A DNA stretch of 64,000 bases from contig NZ_JAHVAO010000002.1 of the NCBI RefSeq assembly GCF_019264345.1, forward strand, positions 186,001 through 250,000, in the 5' to 3' direction. The notes under the pieces were generated by a model. That model was not told where the DNA came from. It ran no database searches and saw nothing but the letters and a program-made list of their open reading frames with translations. Source of the DNA: Marinobacter arenosus (lineage in GTDB: Bacteria > Pseudomonadota > Gammaproteobacteria > Pseudomonadales > Oleiphilaceae). Shown here one piece after another: positions 57,174-64,000 of the stretch. The position numbers and the translations under genes are program-made. The stretch's first letter is position 1, and every line of letters begins with the position of its first letter.

Positions 57174-57989
57174 ATGACTCAAAGAGTATTCATCACCGGC
57201 GGCGCGAGTGGACTCGGCCGTGCGATTGCACTGCGTTACGCCAAAGAGGGCGCAAAAGTCTGTATAGGTGACATCAACCCGGAGCAGGGCGCCAGCGTCG
57301 AGCAGGAGATCAACAGCGCCGGCGGCGAGGGCTACTTCGTGGAGTGCGATGTTCGCCGGCTGACCGATCTGGAGAAAATCTGCGACGATCTGACCGCCAA
57401 ATGGGGTGGAGTGGACGTGGTGGTGAACAACGCTGGCGTGGCGTCGGCGGGCTCCATTGAAGACACCACCATGGCGGACTGGGAGTGGATTCTCGATATC
57501 AACGTGTTGGGTGTTGTGCGTGGCTGCAAGGCGTTCACGCCGCAGTTCAAGAAGCAGGGCTCCGGCGCGTTCGTGAATGTGGCCTCCATGGCCGGTCTGA
57601 TGCTGGCACCGCTGATGGATAGCTACAATGTCTCCAAGGCGGGCGTGATTGCGTTGTCCGAGACCCTGAGTCAGGAGCTGCGGGATGCCGGCATTCACGT
57701 GAGCTGCGTGTGCCCGGCGTTTTTCCAGACCAACCTGGCCAGCAGCATGCGGTCGGATCTGCCAGGCATTCAGCAGAATGTGAACAAGCTGATGAAGCGG
57801 TCCAATATCACCGCCGAAGATGTGGCCGAGGACATCGTCCGATCGGTGAAGGAAAAGAGCTTCTGGGTGCTGCCCCACGCCCGTGAACGCCGTATGTGGA
57901 TGCTCAAACGACACGCGCCCAAGGCGTTTGACTGGTTGATGCACCAGGAGAGCAAACGTTGGATGAGCAAGATGGGCGGCAAGGCCTGA
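57174..57989 (+). CDS. Short-chain dehydrogenase/reductase
   Basis: It has 271 residues. The NAD(P) site is TGGASGLGRAIA. The NNAGVAS motif and catalytic YNVSK are present. It is in the acyl-CoA operon, 74 bases after the dehydrogenase. It is probably an oxidoreductase acting on a hydroxy or keto acyl substrate; the exact substrate is unknown. Confidence 0.9.
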   Translation: MTQRVFITGGASGLGRAIALRYAKEGAKVCIGDINPEQGASVEQEINSAGGEGYFVECDVRRLTDLEKICDDLTAKWGGVDVVVNNAGVASAGSIEDTTMADWEWILDINVLGVVRGCKAFTPQFKKQGSGAFVNVASMAGLMLAPLMDSYNVSKAGVIALSETLSQELRDAGIHVSCVCPAFFQTNLASSMRSDLPGIQQNVNKLMKRSNITAEDVAEDIVRSVKEKSFWVLPHARERRMWMLKRHAPKAFDWLMHQESKRWMSKMGGKA

Positions 57990-58025
57990 GCCTTCCGGTT
58001 GGACACAAGAAGAGGAGAGCCCTGA

Positions 58026-59090
58026 ATGACCCAGATTGATCAGGCAATGGATGTTCGCGAAGGCGAGGAGCTGGATGTTGCGGCCGTGGACCGGTTCATG
58101 AAGCAGGCCATGCCCGAGCTGGATGGTGCCCCGGAGATCCGCCAGTACCCGGGCGGTGCCTCCAACCTGACCTATCAGGTGGACTATGGCGATCGCTCGT
58201 TTGTGCTCCGCCGTCCCCCCTTCGGCAAGATCGCCAAGTCGGCTCACGATATGCTCCGTGAAGCCAAGGTAATGCGGGCATTGAAACCCGTCTATCCCTA
58301 TGTTCCGAACATCATCGCCATTTGCGATGACCACGAGGTTCTGGGGTGCGATTTCTACGTGATGGAACGCCTGAAGGGCATCATCCTGCGCGAGGATTTC
58401 CCGAAAGACTTCGACCTGAGCGAAGCCGACACGCGGAAGCTGTGCCTGAACGTGGTCGACAAGCTGGTGGACCTGCACCGGGTGGATGCCAGGGCCGCAG
58501 GCCTCGACAAGCTCGGCAAGGGCGAGGGGTACGTGCAGCGCCAGATCGGTGGTTGGAGTGATCGCTTCCGCAAGGCCCGCACCGAGGATGTCGGTGATTT
58601 CGAGGCGGTCATGTCGTGGCTCAACGAGAAGATGCCTGACGATATAGCCCAGGTGGTCATCCATAACGATTTTCGCTTCGACAATGTGGTGCTGAATCCG
58701 GACAACCCGTTTGAAGTGATCGGCGTGCTGGACTGGGAAATGGCGACCATCGGCGACCCCCTGATGGACCTCGGCAACAGCCTGGCCTACTGGATCGAGG
58801 CCGATGACGAAGGGCCTTTCCAGATGCTGCGCCGCCAGCCAACGCACCGGCCGGGCATGCTGAGCCGTCAGGAAGTGGTGGAGTACTACATGGAGAAGTC
58901 GGGCTTCCGGGTTGATAACTTCGACTTCTATGAAATCTATGGACTGTTCCGGTTGGCGGTCATCATTCAGCAGATCTATTACCGTTTCTACCACGGCCAG
59001 ACCAAGGACAAACGGTTTGCCGCCTTTGGCCACGCCGCCAACTACCTGGAGAAACGCTGCCAGCGGCTGATCGCCGAGAGTTCACTGTAA
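58026..59090 (+). CDS. Aminoglycoside-phosphotransferase-fold kinase, ACAD10/LvaA-like
   Basis: It has 354 residues with an AGAGGAGAG site. The kinase core is visible: QYPGGASNLTYQVDYGDRSF, VIHNDFRFDNVVLNPDN (catalytic loop) and VLDWEMATIGDPLMDLG (metal-binding Asp). This family phosphorylates 4-hydroxyacyl-CoA in ACAD10/11 and in the levulinate pathway. The adjacent acyl-CoA dehydrogenase supports that role here. No antibiotic substrate is implied. Confidence 0.85.
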   Translation: MTQIDQAMDVREGEELDVAAVDRFMKQAMPELDGAPEIRQYPGGASNLTYQVDYGDRSFVLRRPPFGKIAKSAHDMLREAKVMRALKPVYPYVPNIIAICDDHEVLGCDFYVMERLKGIILREDFPKDFDLSEADTRKLCLNVVDKLVDLHRVDARAAGLDKLGKGEGYVQRQIGGWSDRFRKARTEDVGDFEAVMSWLNEKMPDDIAQVVIHNDFRFDNVVLNPDNPFEVIGVLDWEMATIGDPLMDLGNSLAYWIEADDEGPFQMLRRQPTHRPGMLSRQEVVEYYMEKSGFRVDNFDFYEIYGLFRLAVIIQQIYYRFYHGQTKDKRFAAFGHAANYLEKRCQRLIAESSL

Positions 59091-59779
59091 TGGCCACCGT
59101 TTACCTGATCCGTCATGGACAGGCCAGCTTCGGCAAGGCCAACTACGACCAGCTGTCGAAGACCGGCTGGGAGCAGGGGCGCGCCCTGGGGCGCTGGTTG
59201 GCCGGCAAGGTGGCGCCCGATGCCATATTCGGTGGCGACCTCGAGCGGCACCGTGAGACCGTCGAGGCCATCGCAACCGGTTTTGGCAGCGCGCTGCCGG
59301 ATATGCAGGTGGTTCCCGGGTTTAACGAGTTTGACCACAACGAGGTGGTCACGCGTTTCCGTCCGGCGTGGAGCGATCGCGCGGTGATGGCCAGGGATCT
59401 TCAGGCCTTCCCGAAACCGGCCCGGGCGTTCCAGGAGGCCTTTGTTCAGGCTGTGCGCCGCTGGGCCTCGGGGGAACACGATCATGAGTACGACGAGACC
59501 TGGCCGGCCTTCAAGGCCAGGGTGCTGCAAGCTTTTGATGACATGATCGAGTTCGCCGATGGCGGTGACGTTCTGGTGGCCACCTCGGGCGGCCCGATCT
59601 CGGTGATCTGTCAGCACCTGCTGGGACTCGACGACCCGCGAGCCCTGGCGCTCAACGAGGTCATCGCCAACACCAGTGTCAGCCGTGTGCTCTACTCAGG
59701 GCCCCGCCGCAGCCTGTCCGTGTTTAACAACTACAGTCACCTGGAAGCGGAAGATCCCGCCCTGGTGACCTTCCGATAA
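59090..59779 (+). CDS. Histidine phosphatase family protein
   Basis: It has 229 residues. The catalytic RHG motif is LIRHGQASFG, and the second histidine lies in VATSGGPISVICQH-type context. Its start overlaps the kinase stop by one base (TAATG). It may remove phosphate from intermediates of the same pathway or act in housekeeping; the sequence cannot decide. Confidence 0.85.
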   Translation: MATVYLIRHGQASFGKANYDQLSKTGWEQGRALGRWLAGKVAPDAIFGGDLERHRETVEAIATGFGSALPDMQVVPGFNEFDHNEVVTRFRPAWSDRAVMARDLQAFPKPARAFQEAFVQAVRRWASGEHDHEYDETWPAFKARVLQAFDDMIEFADGGDVLVATSGGPISVICQHLLGLDDPRALALNEVIANTSVSRVLYSGPRRSLSVFNNYSHLEAEDPALVTFR

Positions 59780-59795
59780 CGTTTGAGGTGAGTGA

Positions 59796-60566
59796 ATGAG
59801 TAATACAGACCTGTTTGATCTGACCGGCAAGGTTGCCCTGATCACCGGCGCCAGCCGGGGCATCGGCGAGAGCATTGCCCGCACGCTGGCGAATTACGGC
59901 GCTCACGTGATTGTCAGCAGCCGTAAAATCGACGGCTGCGAGGCGGTCGCCAGCAGCATTCGTGAAGCCGGCGGCAGCGCGGAAGCGCACGCCTGTCACA
60001 TTGGCGACATGGATCAGATTGACGGAATCTGGGCACACATCGAGAAGGCGCACGGGAAACTCGACATCCTGGTGAACAATGCGGCCTCGAATCCCTACTT
60101 CGGGCCGGTTGAAGAGACGGATCTTGGCGCCTTCAACAAGACGGTGGATGTGAACATTCGGGGCTATTTCTTTATGTGCGCCCGTGGCGCCCAGATGATG
60201 AAGAAGGCCGGAGGCGGTGCCATCGTGAACGTTGCCTCGGTGAACGGCGTTAATCCTGGCCACTTCCAGGGCATCTATTCCATCACCAAGGCGGCGGTTA
60301 TCTCCATGACCAAATCCTTTGCCATGGAGCTGGGCCAGCAGAACATTCGCGTAAACGCGCTGTTGCCGGGCCTCACCGACACCAAGTTTGCCAGCGCGCT
60401 GACCACCAACGAGGCAATCAAGAAGCAGGCTATGGCGCACATTCCCATGAAGCGAGTGGCCGATCCCGATGAAATGGCCGGTACGGTGCTGTACCTGGTG
60501 TCCGGAGCCTCCAGCTACACCACCGGTGCCTGCATCAACGCCGACGGTGGTTACCTCACGGTTTAA
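59796..60566 (+). CDS. Short-chain dehydrogenase/reductase
   Basis: It has 256 residues. The cofactor site is TGASRGIGESIA, the NNAASNPY motif and catalytic YSITKAA are present, and the end GACINADGGYLTV is standard. It is the last gene of the acyl-CoA operon, 16 bases after the phosphatase. Its stop overlaps the convergent DUF6279 stop by four bases. Confidence 0.9.
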   Translation: MSNTDLFDLTGKVALITGASRGIGESIARTLANYGAHVIVSSRKIDGCEAVASSIREAGGSAEAHACHIGDMDQIDGIWAHIEKAHGKLDILVNNAASNPYFGPVEETDLGAFNKTVDVNIRGYFFMCARGAQMMKKAGGGAIVNVASVNGVNPGHFQGIYSITKAAVISMTKSFAMELGQQNIRVNALLPGLTDTKFASALTTNEAIKKQAMAHIPMKRVADPDEMAGTVLYLVSGASSYTTGACINADGGYLTV

Positions 60567-61468
60567 TCCGCAACGCCACTCGCGACGTCGGTGCCGGGTG
60601 CACAGGTCAGGGCCTCGAAGTCGCCGCTCAGCTCAACCGCCTGCCCGCGAAGATGGGCCAGGTGGGTTGGGCTGCCAGCGTCGATCAAATCGTGTATCAG
60701 GGTCTTCATGGCGGCCCGACTGTCCACCATCATGGCCTGGTACTCTTCGCCCCGGATGTCCTCGGAGTCGGTGATCAGTCGCCCGACCTCCGTCGCAAAA
60801 CCGGGTTGATCACGCCGCTCAAGTGCCTCGAGCAAGGCCTGTTGCCATCTCCGCCGACCTTCAAGCCAGATTTCCGTCTGCCGTCCCCGCTGTTCCGACC
60901 AGGCGGCGACAATGCTCTTCTGCTGCCCGTTCAGGTCACCAAGCCATCGCTCAACGCGCTCCTCAGTGCGTTCGGCCCGGGCCAGAGCGGTCTCTTTCTG
61001 GCTGTCAGCGAGATACTCTTCTTCCCGTTCGCGCTGACTTTCCGCCATGTTTGCGGCCAACTCCCGAACCTGCGCGTCGCTCAGGCTGGCCAGCAGATCG
61101 GTGGCGATGGGCGTGGCCTGTTCCAGAAGCGGCGGGAAGAAGCCGAAGAGCTGTTCCTGATGGTAGGCAATGGTGTCCGGGTCCAGGTTTCGCTGCCGAA
61201 CGTCGGCTTCCAGAGAGTCGAGCCAGCGTCCGTATCGGGGGAGTTCCTGTGAGCAATGCCACTGCCGTAGCTGATCGATACCGAGATTGAGTTGTGCTGA
61301 CTGGGCATCGGTCAGAGTGACGTAATCCTCAACCCACCAGACAATCCCCCAGTCCGCATAGCGGTAGGCCGTGCGAGTGGAACTGCAGCCTGAAACGATC
61401 ACGAGGCTGGCACAGGCTATGGCGAGCCAGCGAAGGCTGCCGGATGAAAACACGTTTGGGCAGTTCAT
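60563..61468 (-). CDS. DUF6279 lipoprotein
   Basis: It has 301 residues from ATG 61468, with GGGAAG four bases upstream. The frame extends to 61591 but without a signal peptide. The lipobox is VSGC. The mature protein starts STRTAYRYADWGIVWWVEDY (then VTLTDAQ), the DUF6279 pattern. It is mostly helical and charged (QREREEEYLADSQKE). It is an envelope lipoprotein of unknown function. Confidence 0.85.
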   Translation of the reverse strand: MNCPNVFSSGSLRWLAIACASLVIVSGCSSTRTAYRYADWGIVWWVEDYVTLTDAQSAQLNLGIDQLRQWHCSQELPRYGRWLDSLEADVRQRNLDPDTIAYHQEQLFGFFPPLLEQATPIATDLLASLSDAQVRELAANMAESQREREEEYLADSQKETALARAERTEERVERWLGDLNGQQKSIVAAWSEQRGRQTEIWLEGRRRWQQALLEALERRDQPGFATEVGRLITDSEDIRGEEYQAMMVDSRAAMKTLIHDLIDAGSPTHLAHLRGQAVELSGDFEALTCAPGTDVASGVAD

Positions 61469-61610
61469 AGTCTTCCCACTGCGACAAATGGGGCATCGCA
61501 AAAAGATCGCAAGCTTACTAATATGCGTATCTTTCATCACATCAGTGTACGACATTTCGTCGTGATCGGATGGGGCGTACGAAATCCGCAAGATCCCCGC
61601 AGGAGGTGGT

Positions 61611-61853
61611 ATGAGCAGGATAAAGCCAGCGCGTGTAAGGCAACTGGTGTTTGGAGCCTACATGTCTGGAATTATGTCTTTCCTGATGTCTGGCGTGATC
61701 ACGTTGATCAATACCGGCATTGACGCCGGCTTCCCGAACCGTTGGGCCGCTGCCGGGCTGGTTGCCTGGGGAGTTGCCTTCCCTCTGGTTACGTTTATTG
61801 CGCCGCTGGCGGGCCGGTTGACCGACGTCACATTGCGCCGTTTTGAGTCCTGA
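61611..61853 (+). CDS. DUF2798 small membrane protein
   Basis: It has 80 residues, with AGGAGGTGGT upstream. Two membrane helices (LVFGAYMSGIMSFLMSGVIT and AAGLVAWGVAFPLVTFIAPL) and the family motif INTGIDAGFPNRW identify DUF2798. Function unknown. It stands between the DUF6279 and DUF4397 genes. Confidence 0.85.
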   Translation: MSRIKPARVRQLVFGAYMSGIMSFLMSGVITLINTGIDAGFPNRWAAAGLVAWGVAFPLVTFIAPLAGRLTDVTLRRFES

Positions 61854-62010
61854 TTAAGCCGGTACACCCGTTCGCTCAAATGTAAAATGGTGTTAATCCG
61901 TTTTTTGGGGTCCCTCGTAGTTTGCTGGTAGCACGATTCACGGAATGAATGCGTGCAGGTTCGAACCACTTAACCTTGGTAACCAACCTCAGCAATCGAG
62001 GAACAGGACA

Positions 62011-63411
62011 ATGAATACAAGACTTGCCTTGCCGTTGGTGGTAGCCGGGAGCGTTCTGCTCACCGGTTGTTTTGATGACGACGACGACCCGACAAACACC
62101 AGTGTTCGAGTGGTGCACGCTTCGTCCGACGCACCCGCCGTTAACGTACGGCTGAATGACGATACGGTGGTAGCTGGCGCTGATTTCAAACAGGCGGCGG
62201 TTCTGACCCCGAGGGCCGGTAATGCCTCGATCGCGGTCGACGGTGTTCTTCCCGGAGGAGACACCGCAACGGTCATTGAGGCGGACGCCGCCCTTCGTTT
62301 TGATACCAGCTACGATGTTATCGCGGTCGGAAAAGTGGGCGATCAGACCATTGAGCCACTCATCCTGGAAGATGATGGCAACCGGGAGTCTGCCGACTCG
62401 GTAAGACTTCGCGTGGCCCACTTGTCGCCCGATGCCCAAGCGGCAGCGGCTGGTCCCGTGGATGTCTACGTGACGGCGGCGGGGGCCGACCTGCCTGCCG
62501 AAGCCACCTTTACGTTCGCCTTCAAAGAGAGTGTGGGACCACTTGAGGTGCCAGCGGGTGATTATCAGATTCGGGTGACCCCGTCGGGGGCTGACACGGT
62601 GGTCTATGACAGCGGCACCGTGCCACTGCCCGCGGGCGCAGACTTGCTTATCGGTGCGGTGGATAATACCGGTGCAAACGGTGATGCCGGCCCGATCAGT
62701 CTTATTGTGCTGAACGGCGGTGATGTTTCCGAAATTTACTCTCAAGACCAGAATGCTGGTGTACGTGTGGTTCACGCCTCATCCAATGCGCCGAATGTCG
62801 ATGTGTTCGTTGATGGACAGGCGACGGCGTTAGCTGACATACCGTTTGGCAGTGTTGCTCCAGAAGCCGTTCTGGATGGTTACGCTGCATTGCCGGCCGG
62901 GGAGCGTCGCATACAGGTTGCGGCCGCCGGAACGGGTCTTGATGGTGGTCTTGTCGTAATCGATGAGAGTCCAACACTTGTTAATGGCCAAGGTTACACA
63001 GCGCTGGCGGTAGGGCAGTTGGAAAACATTGAAGCGCTGGTCGTGGAGGACCAGGTGCGCAGCATTGCTACCCAGGCATCCCTGCGTCTCATTCATGCGT
63101 CGACCGCTGCCGGCAATGTCGATATCTACCTGGTACCCGGCACTCAGGACGGCATTGGTAACTCAGCACCGGCTCTGTCAGACGTACCGTTTAAGGCAGT
63201 GACAGATTATCTTGCGGTCGCAGAGGGCACCTATAATGTATACATTGCGCCGACGGGCACGGGCACAGCCGCAATCACCGCCGAAGGGGTTGAGTTAAGC
63301 GCGGGTGAAGTCTACACCGCAGTTGCGCGAGATGCGGATCCAACTAATGGGGAGCCTGCGCTGACCGAACTCGGATTGATTTTGTTCGACGATTTTGTCG
63401 GGGAAATATAG
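62011..63411 (+). CDS. DUF4397 repeat lipoprotein
   Basis: It has 466 residues from ATG 62011, with GAGGAACAGGA upstream; the frame extends to 61945 but has no signal peptide. The lipobox is LLTGC, followed by a run of Asp. The mature part holds four DUF4397-like repeats: VRVVHASSDAPAVNV, LRVAHLSPDAQAAA, VRVVHASSNAPNVDVF and LRLIHASTAAGNVDIY. These form beta-rich domains on the cell surface or in the periplasm. It is probably an adhesive or matrix lipoprotein, but no function is proved. Confidence 0.85.
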   Translation: MNTRLALPLVVAGSVLLTGCFDDDDDPTNTSVRVVHASSDAPAVNVRLNDDTVVAGADFKQAAVLTPRAGNASIAVDGVLPGGDTATVIEADAALRFDTSYDVIAVGKVGDQTIEPLILEDDGNRESADSVRLRVAHLSPDAQAAAAGPVDVYVTAAGADLPAEATFTFAFKESVGPLEVPAGDYQIRVTPSGADTVVYDSGTVPLPAGADLLIGAVDNTGANGDAGPISLIVLNGGDVSEIYSQDQNAGVRVVHASSNAPNVDVFVDGQATALADIPFGSVAPEAVLDGYAALPAGERRIQVAAAGTGLDGGLVVIDESPTLVNGQGYTALAVGQLENIEALVVEDQVRSIATQASLRLIHASTAAGNVDIYLVPGTQDGIGNSAPALSDVPFKAVTDYLAVAEGTYNVYIAPTGTGTAAITAEGVELSAGEVYTAVARDADPTNGEPALTELGLILFDDFVGEI

Positions 63412-63433
63412 TAGAAAAGTGTAATGTGAAGGG

Positions 63434-63461
63434 AAAAGCCCCGGAATATCCGGGGCTTTTT
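63434..63461. terminator. Bidirectional terminator between the DUF4397 gene and dacB
   Basis: AAAAGCCCCGGA (63434-63445) and TCCGGGGCTTTT (63449-63460) form a twelve-base stem with an ATA loop and T runs on both strands. Confidence 0.9.
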
Positions 63462-64000
63462 TATTGAATCGTAGTTTTTGATGAAGAACCGGAATCGGCC
63501 CGCGAAATGGCGGTGCCCGTCGGCGGCCGGTAGTGCAGGGAATAGAGAACGCGATCCAGGACAGCCTGGCCATTCCAGGCAGGATCGTTGTTGACCATTC
63601 CGACAACGGCCCAGGTCGTGTTGTGCTCATCCCGGGTGAAGCCGGCGATGGAGCGGACGTTCTCCAGGTAACCGGTCTTGATGCGGCCGCTGCCGTCCAT
63701 GCCGGTGTTACGAAGCCGGCGGGCCATGGTACCGTCCATGGCGATGATCGGCATGGAGGCCATCAGGTCGGCGGCAAACGGGCTGTTCCAGGCGTGTTGC
63801 AGCAGTTCCGCGCCCTGGCGTGCTGTGATCCGGCCATGGCGGCTGAGGCCGGCGCCATTGTCGATCACCATGCCGGTGGTATTGATGCCTTTCTTCTCAA
63901 GCCAGTCGTAAATCACACGAATGCCCGCAACGCGGTCATCCTCTTCGTCATCCAGTCTGTTTTCAGCGCCGATCGTCAGCAACATCTGGCGAGCCATCAC
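63461..64000 (-). CDS. dacB: D-alanyl-D-alanine carboxypeptidase/endopeptidase (PBP4), 5' end cut by the window
   Basis: The C-terminal 179 residues of a penicillin-binding protein of the PBP4 type are visible. The SxN-like region (VIDNGAGLSRHGRIT) and the KTG motif (IKTGYLENVRSIAGF) are both present, as is MDGTMARRL. The N-terminal signal and SxxK active site lie beyond position 64000. It trims or cleaves peptidoglycan peptides in the periplasm. The last residues (SRADSGSSSKTTIQ) form a disordered tail. Confidence 0.85.
   Translation of the reverse strand: MMARQMLLTIGAENRLDDEEDDRVAGIRVIYDWLEKKGINTTGMVIDNGAGLSRHGRITARQGAELLQHAWNSPFAADLMASMPIIAMDGTMARRLRNTGMDGSGRIKTGYLENVRSIAGFTRDEHNTTWAVVGMVNNDPAWNGQAVLDRVLYSLHYRPPTGTAISRADSGSSSKTTIQ

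Noticed and set aside
57000..59033. 677-codon open frame on the minus strand
   Set aside because: It lies opposite the acyl-CoA dehydrogenase end, the SDR and the kinase gene, and resembles no protein family.

Overview
The window looks like a chromosomal core segment from a marine gammaproteobacterium, most likely Marinobacter or a close relative. Three things point there. First, the gene order nadB / rpoE-rseA-rseB-rseC-mucD / lepA-lepB-DUF4845-rnc-era-recO-pdxJ / gacS / cysM-rlmD-relA-mazG is the Pseudomonas-type arrangement. Second, the gene at 43009-44547 closely resembles, from memory, the Marinobacter wax-ester fatty acyl reductase. Third, base composition is evenly GC-rich. I found no rRNA, tRNA, CRISPR array, insertion sequence or prophage. 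Most ordinary genes are tightly packed, often with ATGA, GTGA or TAATG overlaps.

Layout. 1-946: truncated nadB on the minus strand. 1129-5372: the envelope-stress sigma factor rpoE/algU, its regulators and the mucD protease, with a candidate sigma-E promoter before rpoE. 5507-8233: a CHASE-PAS-GGDEF-EAL membrane protein between mucD and lepA. 8339-14439: lepA to pdxJ, covering translation, secretion, RNA processing, repair and vitamin B6. 14464-17340: gacS on the minus strand. 17566-23805: cysM, rlmD, relA, mazG and a convergent pair of small paralogous genes of unknown function. 23910-35148: ppc, a YbaK-HDOD protein, adk, tsaB, a small orphan, rsmJ, plsB (minus), nudC and murI. 35126-36830: a DUF2156 protein and a methyltransferase on the minus strand. 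37066-42769: an HDOD-histidine kinase, its likely partner response regulator (REC-PAS-GGDEF-EAL), and a divergent MinD/FleN-like ATPase. 43009-48912: lipid and acetate metabolism, comprising the fatty acyl reductase, acetyl-CoA synthetase with an ErdR/CrbR-like regulator, and a fatty acid desaturase. 48970-54853: dehydrogenases, an aminotransferase, small proteins and a stand-alone EAL protein. 54862-60566: a LysR regulator divergent from an acyl-CoA dehydrogenase / SDR / kinase-like / histidine phosphatase / SDR operon that fits 4-hydroxyacyl-CoA breakdown. 60563-64000: a DUF6279 lipoprotein, a DUF2798 protein, a DUF4397 lipoprotein and truncated dacB.

How the genes work together. The window is rich in signalling. 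It holds three c-di-GMP enzymes, two HDOD proteins, GacS, RelA, the sigma-E system and an acetate-switch regulator. Carbon-flow genes (ppc, acsA, the acyl reductase, the desaturase and the acyl-CoA cluster) suit an organism living on acetate, alkanes or lipids and storing wax esters. The least understood parts are the HDOD-kinase / c-di-GMP module with the MinD-like ATPase, the DUF2156-methyltransferase pair, the paralogous small proteins at 23118-23805, and several clean palindromes in lipid-gene promoters.
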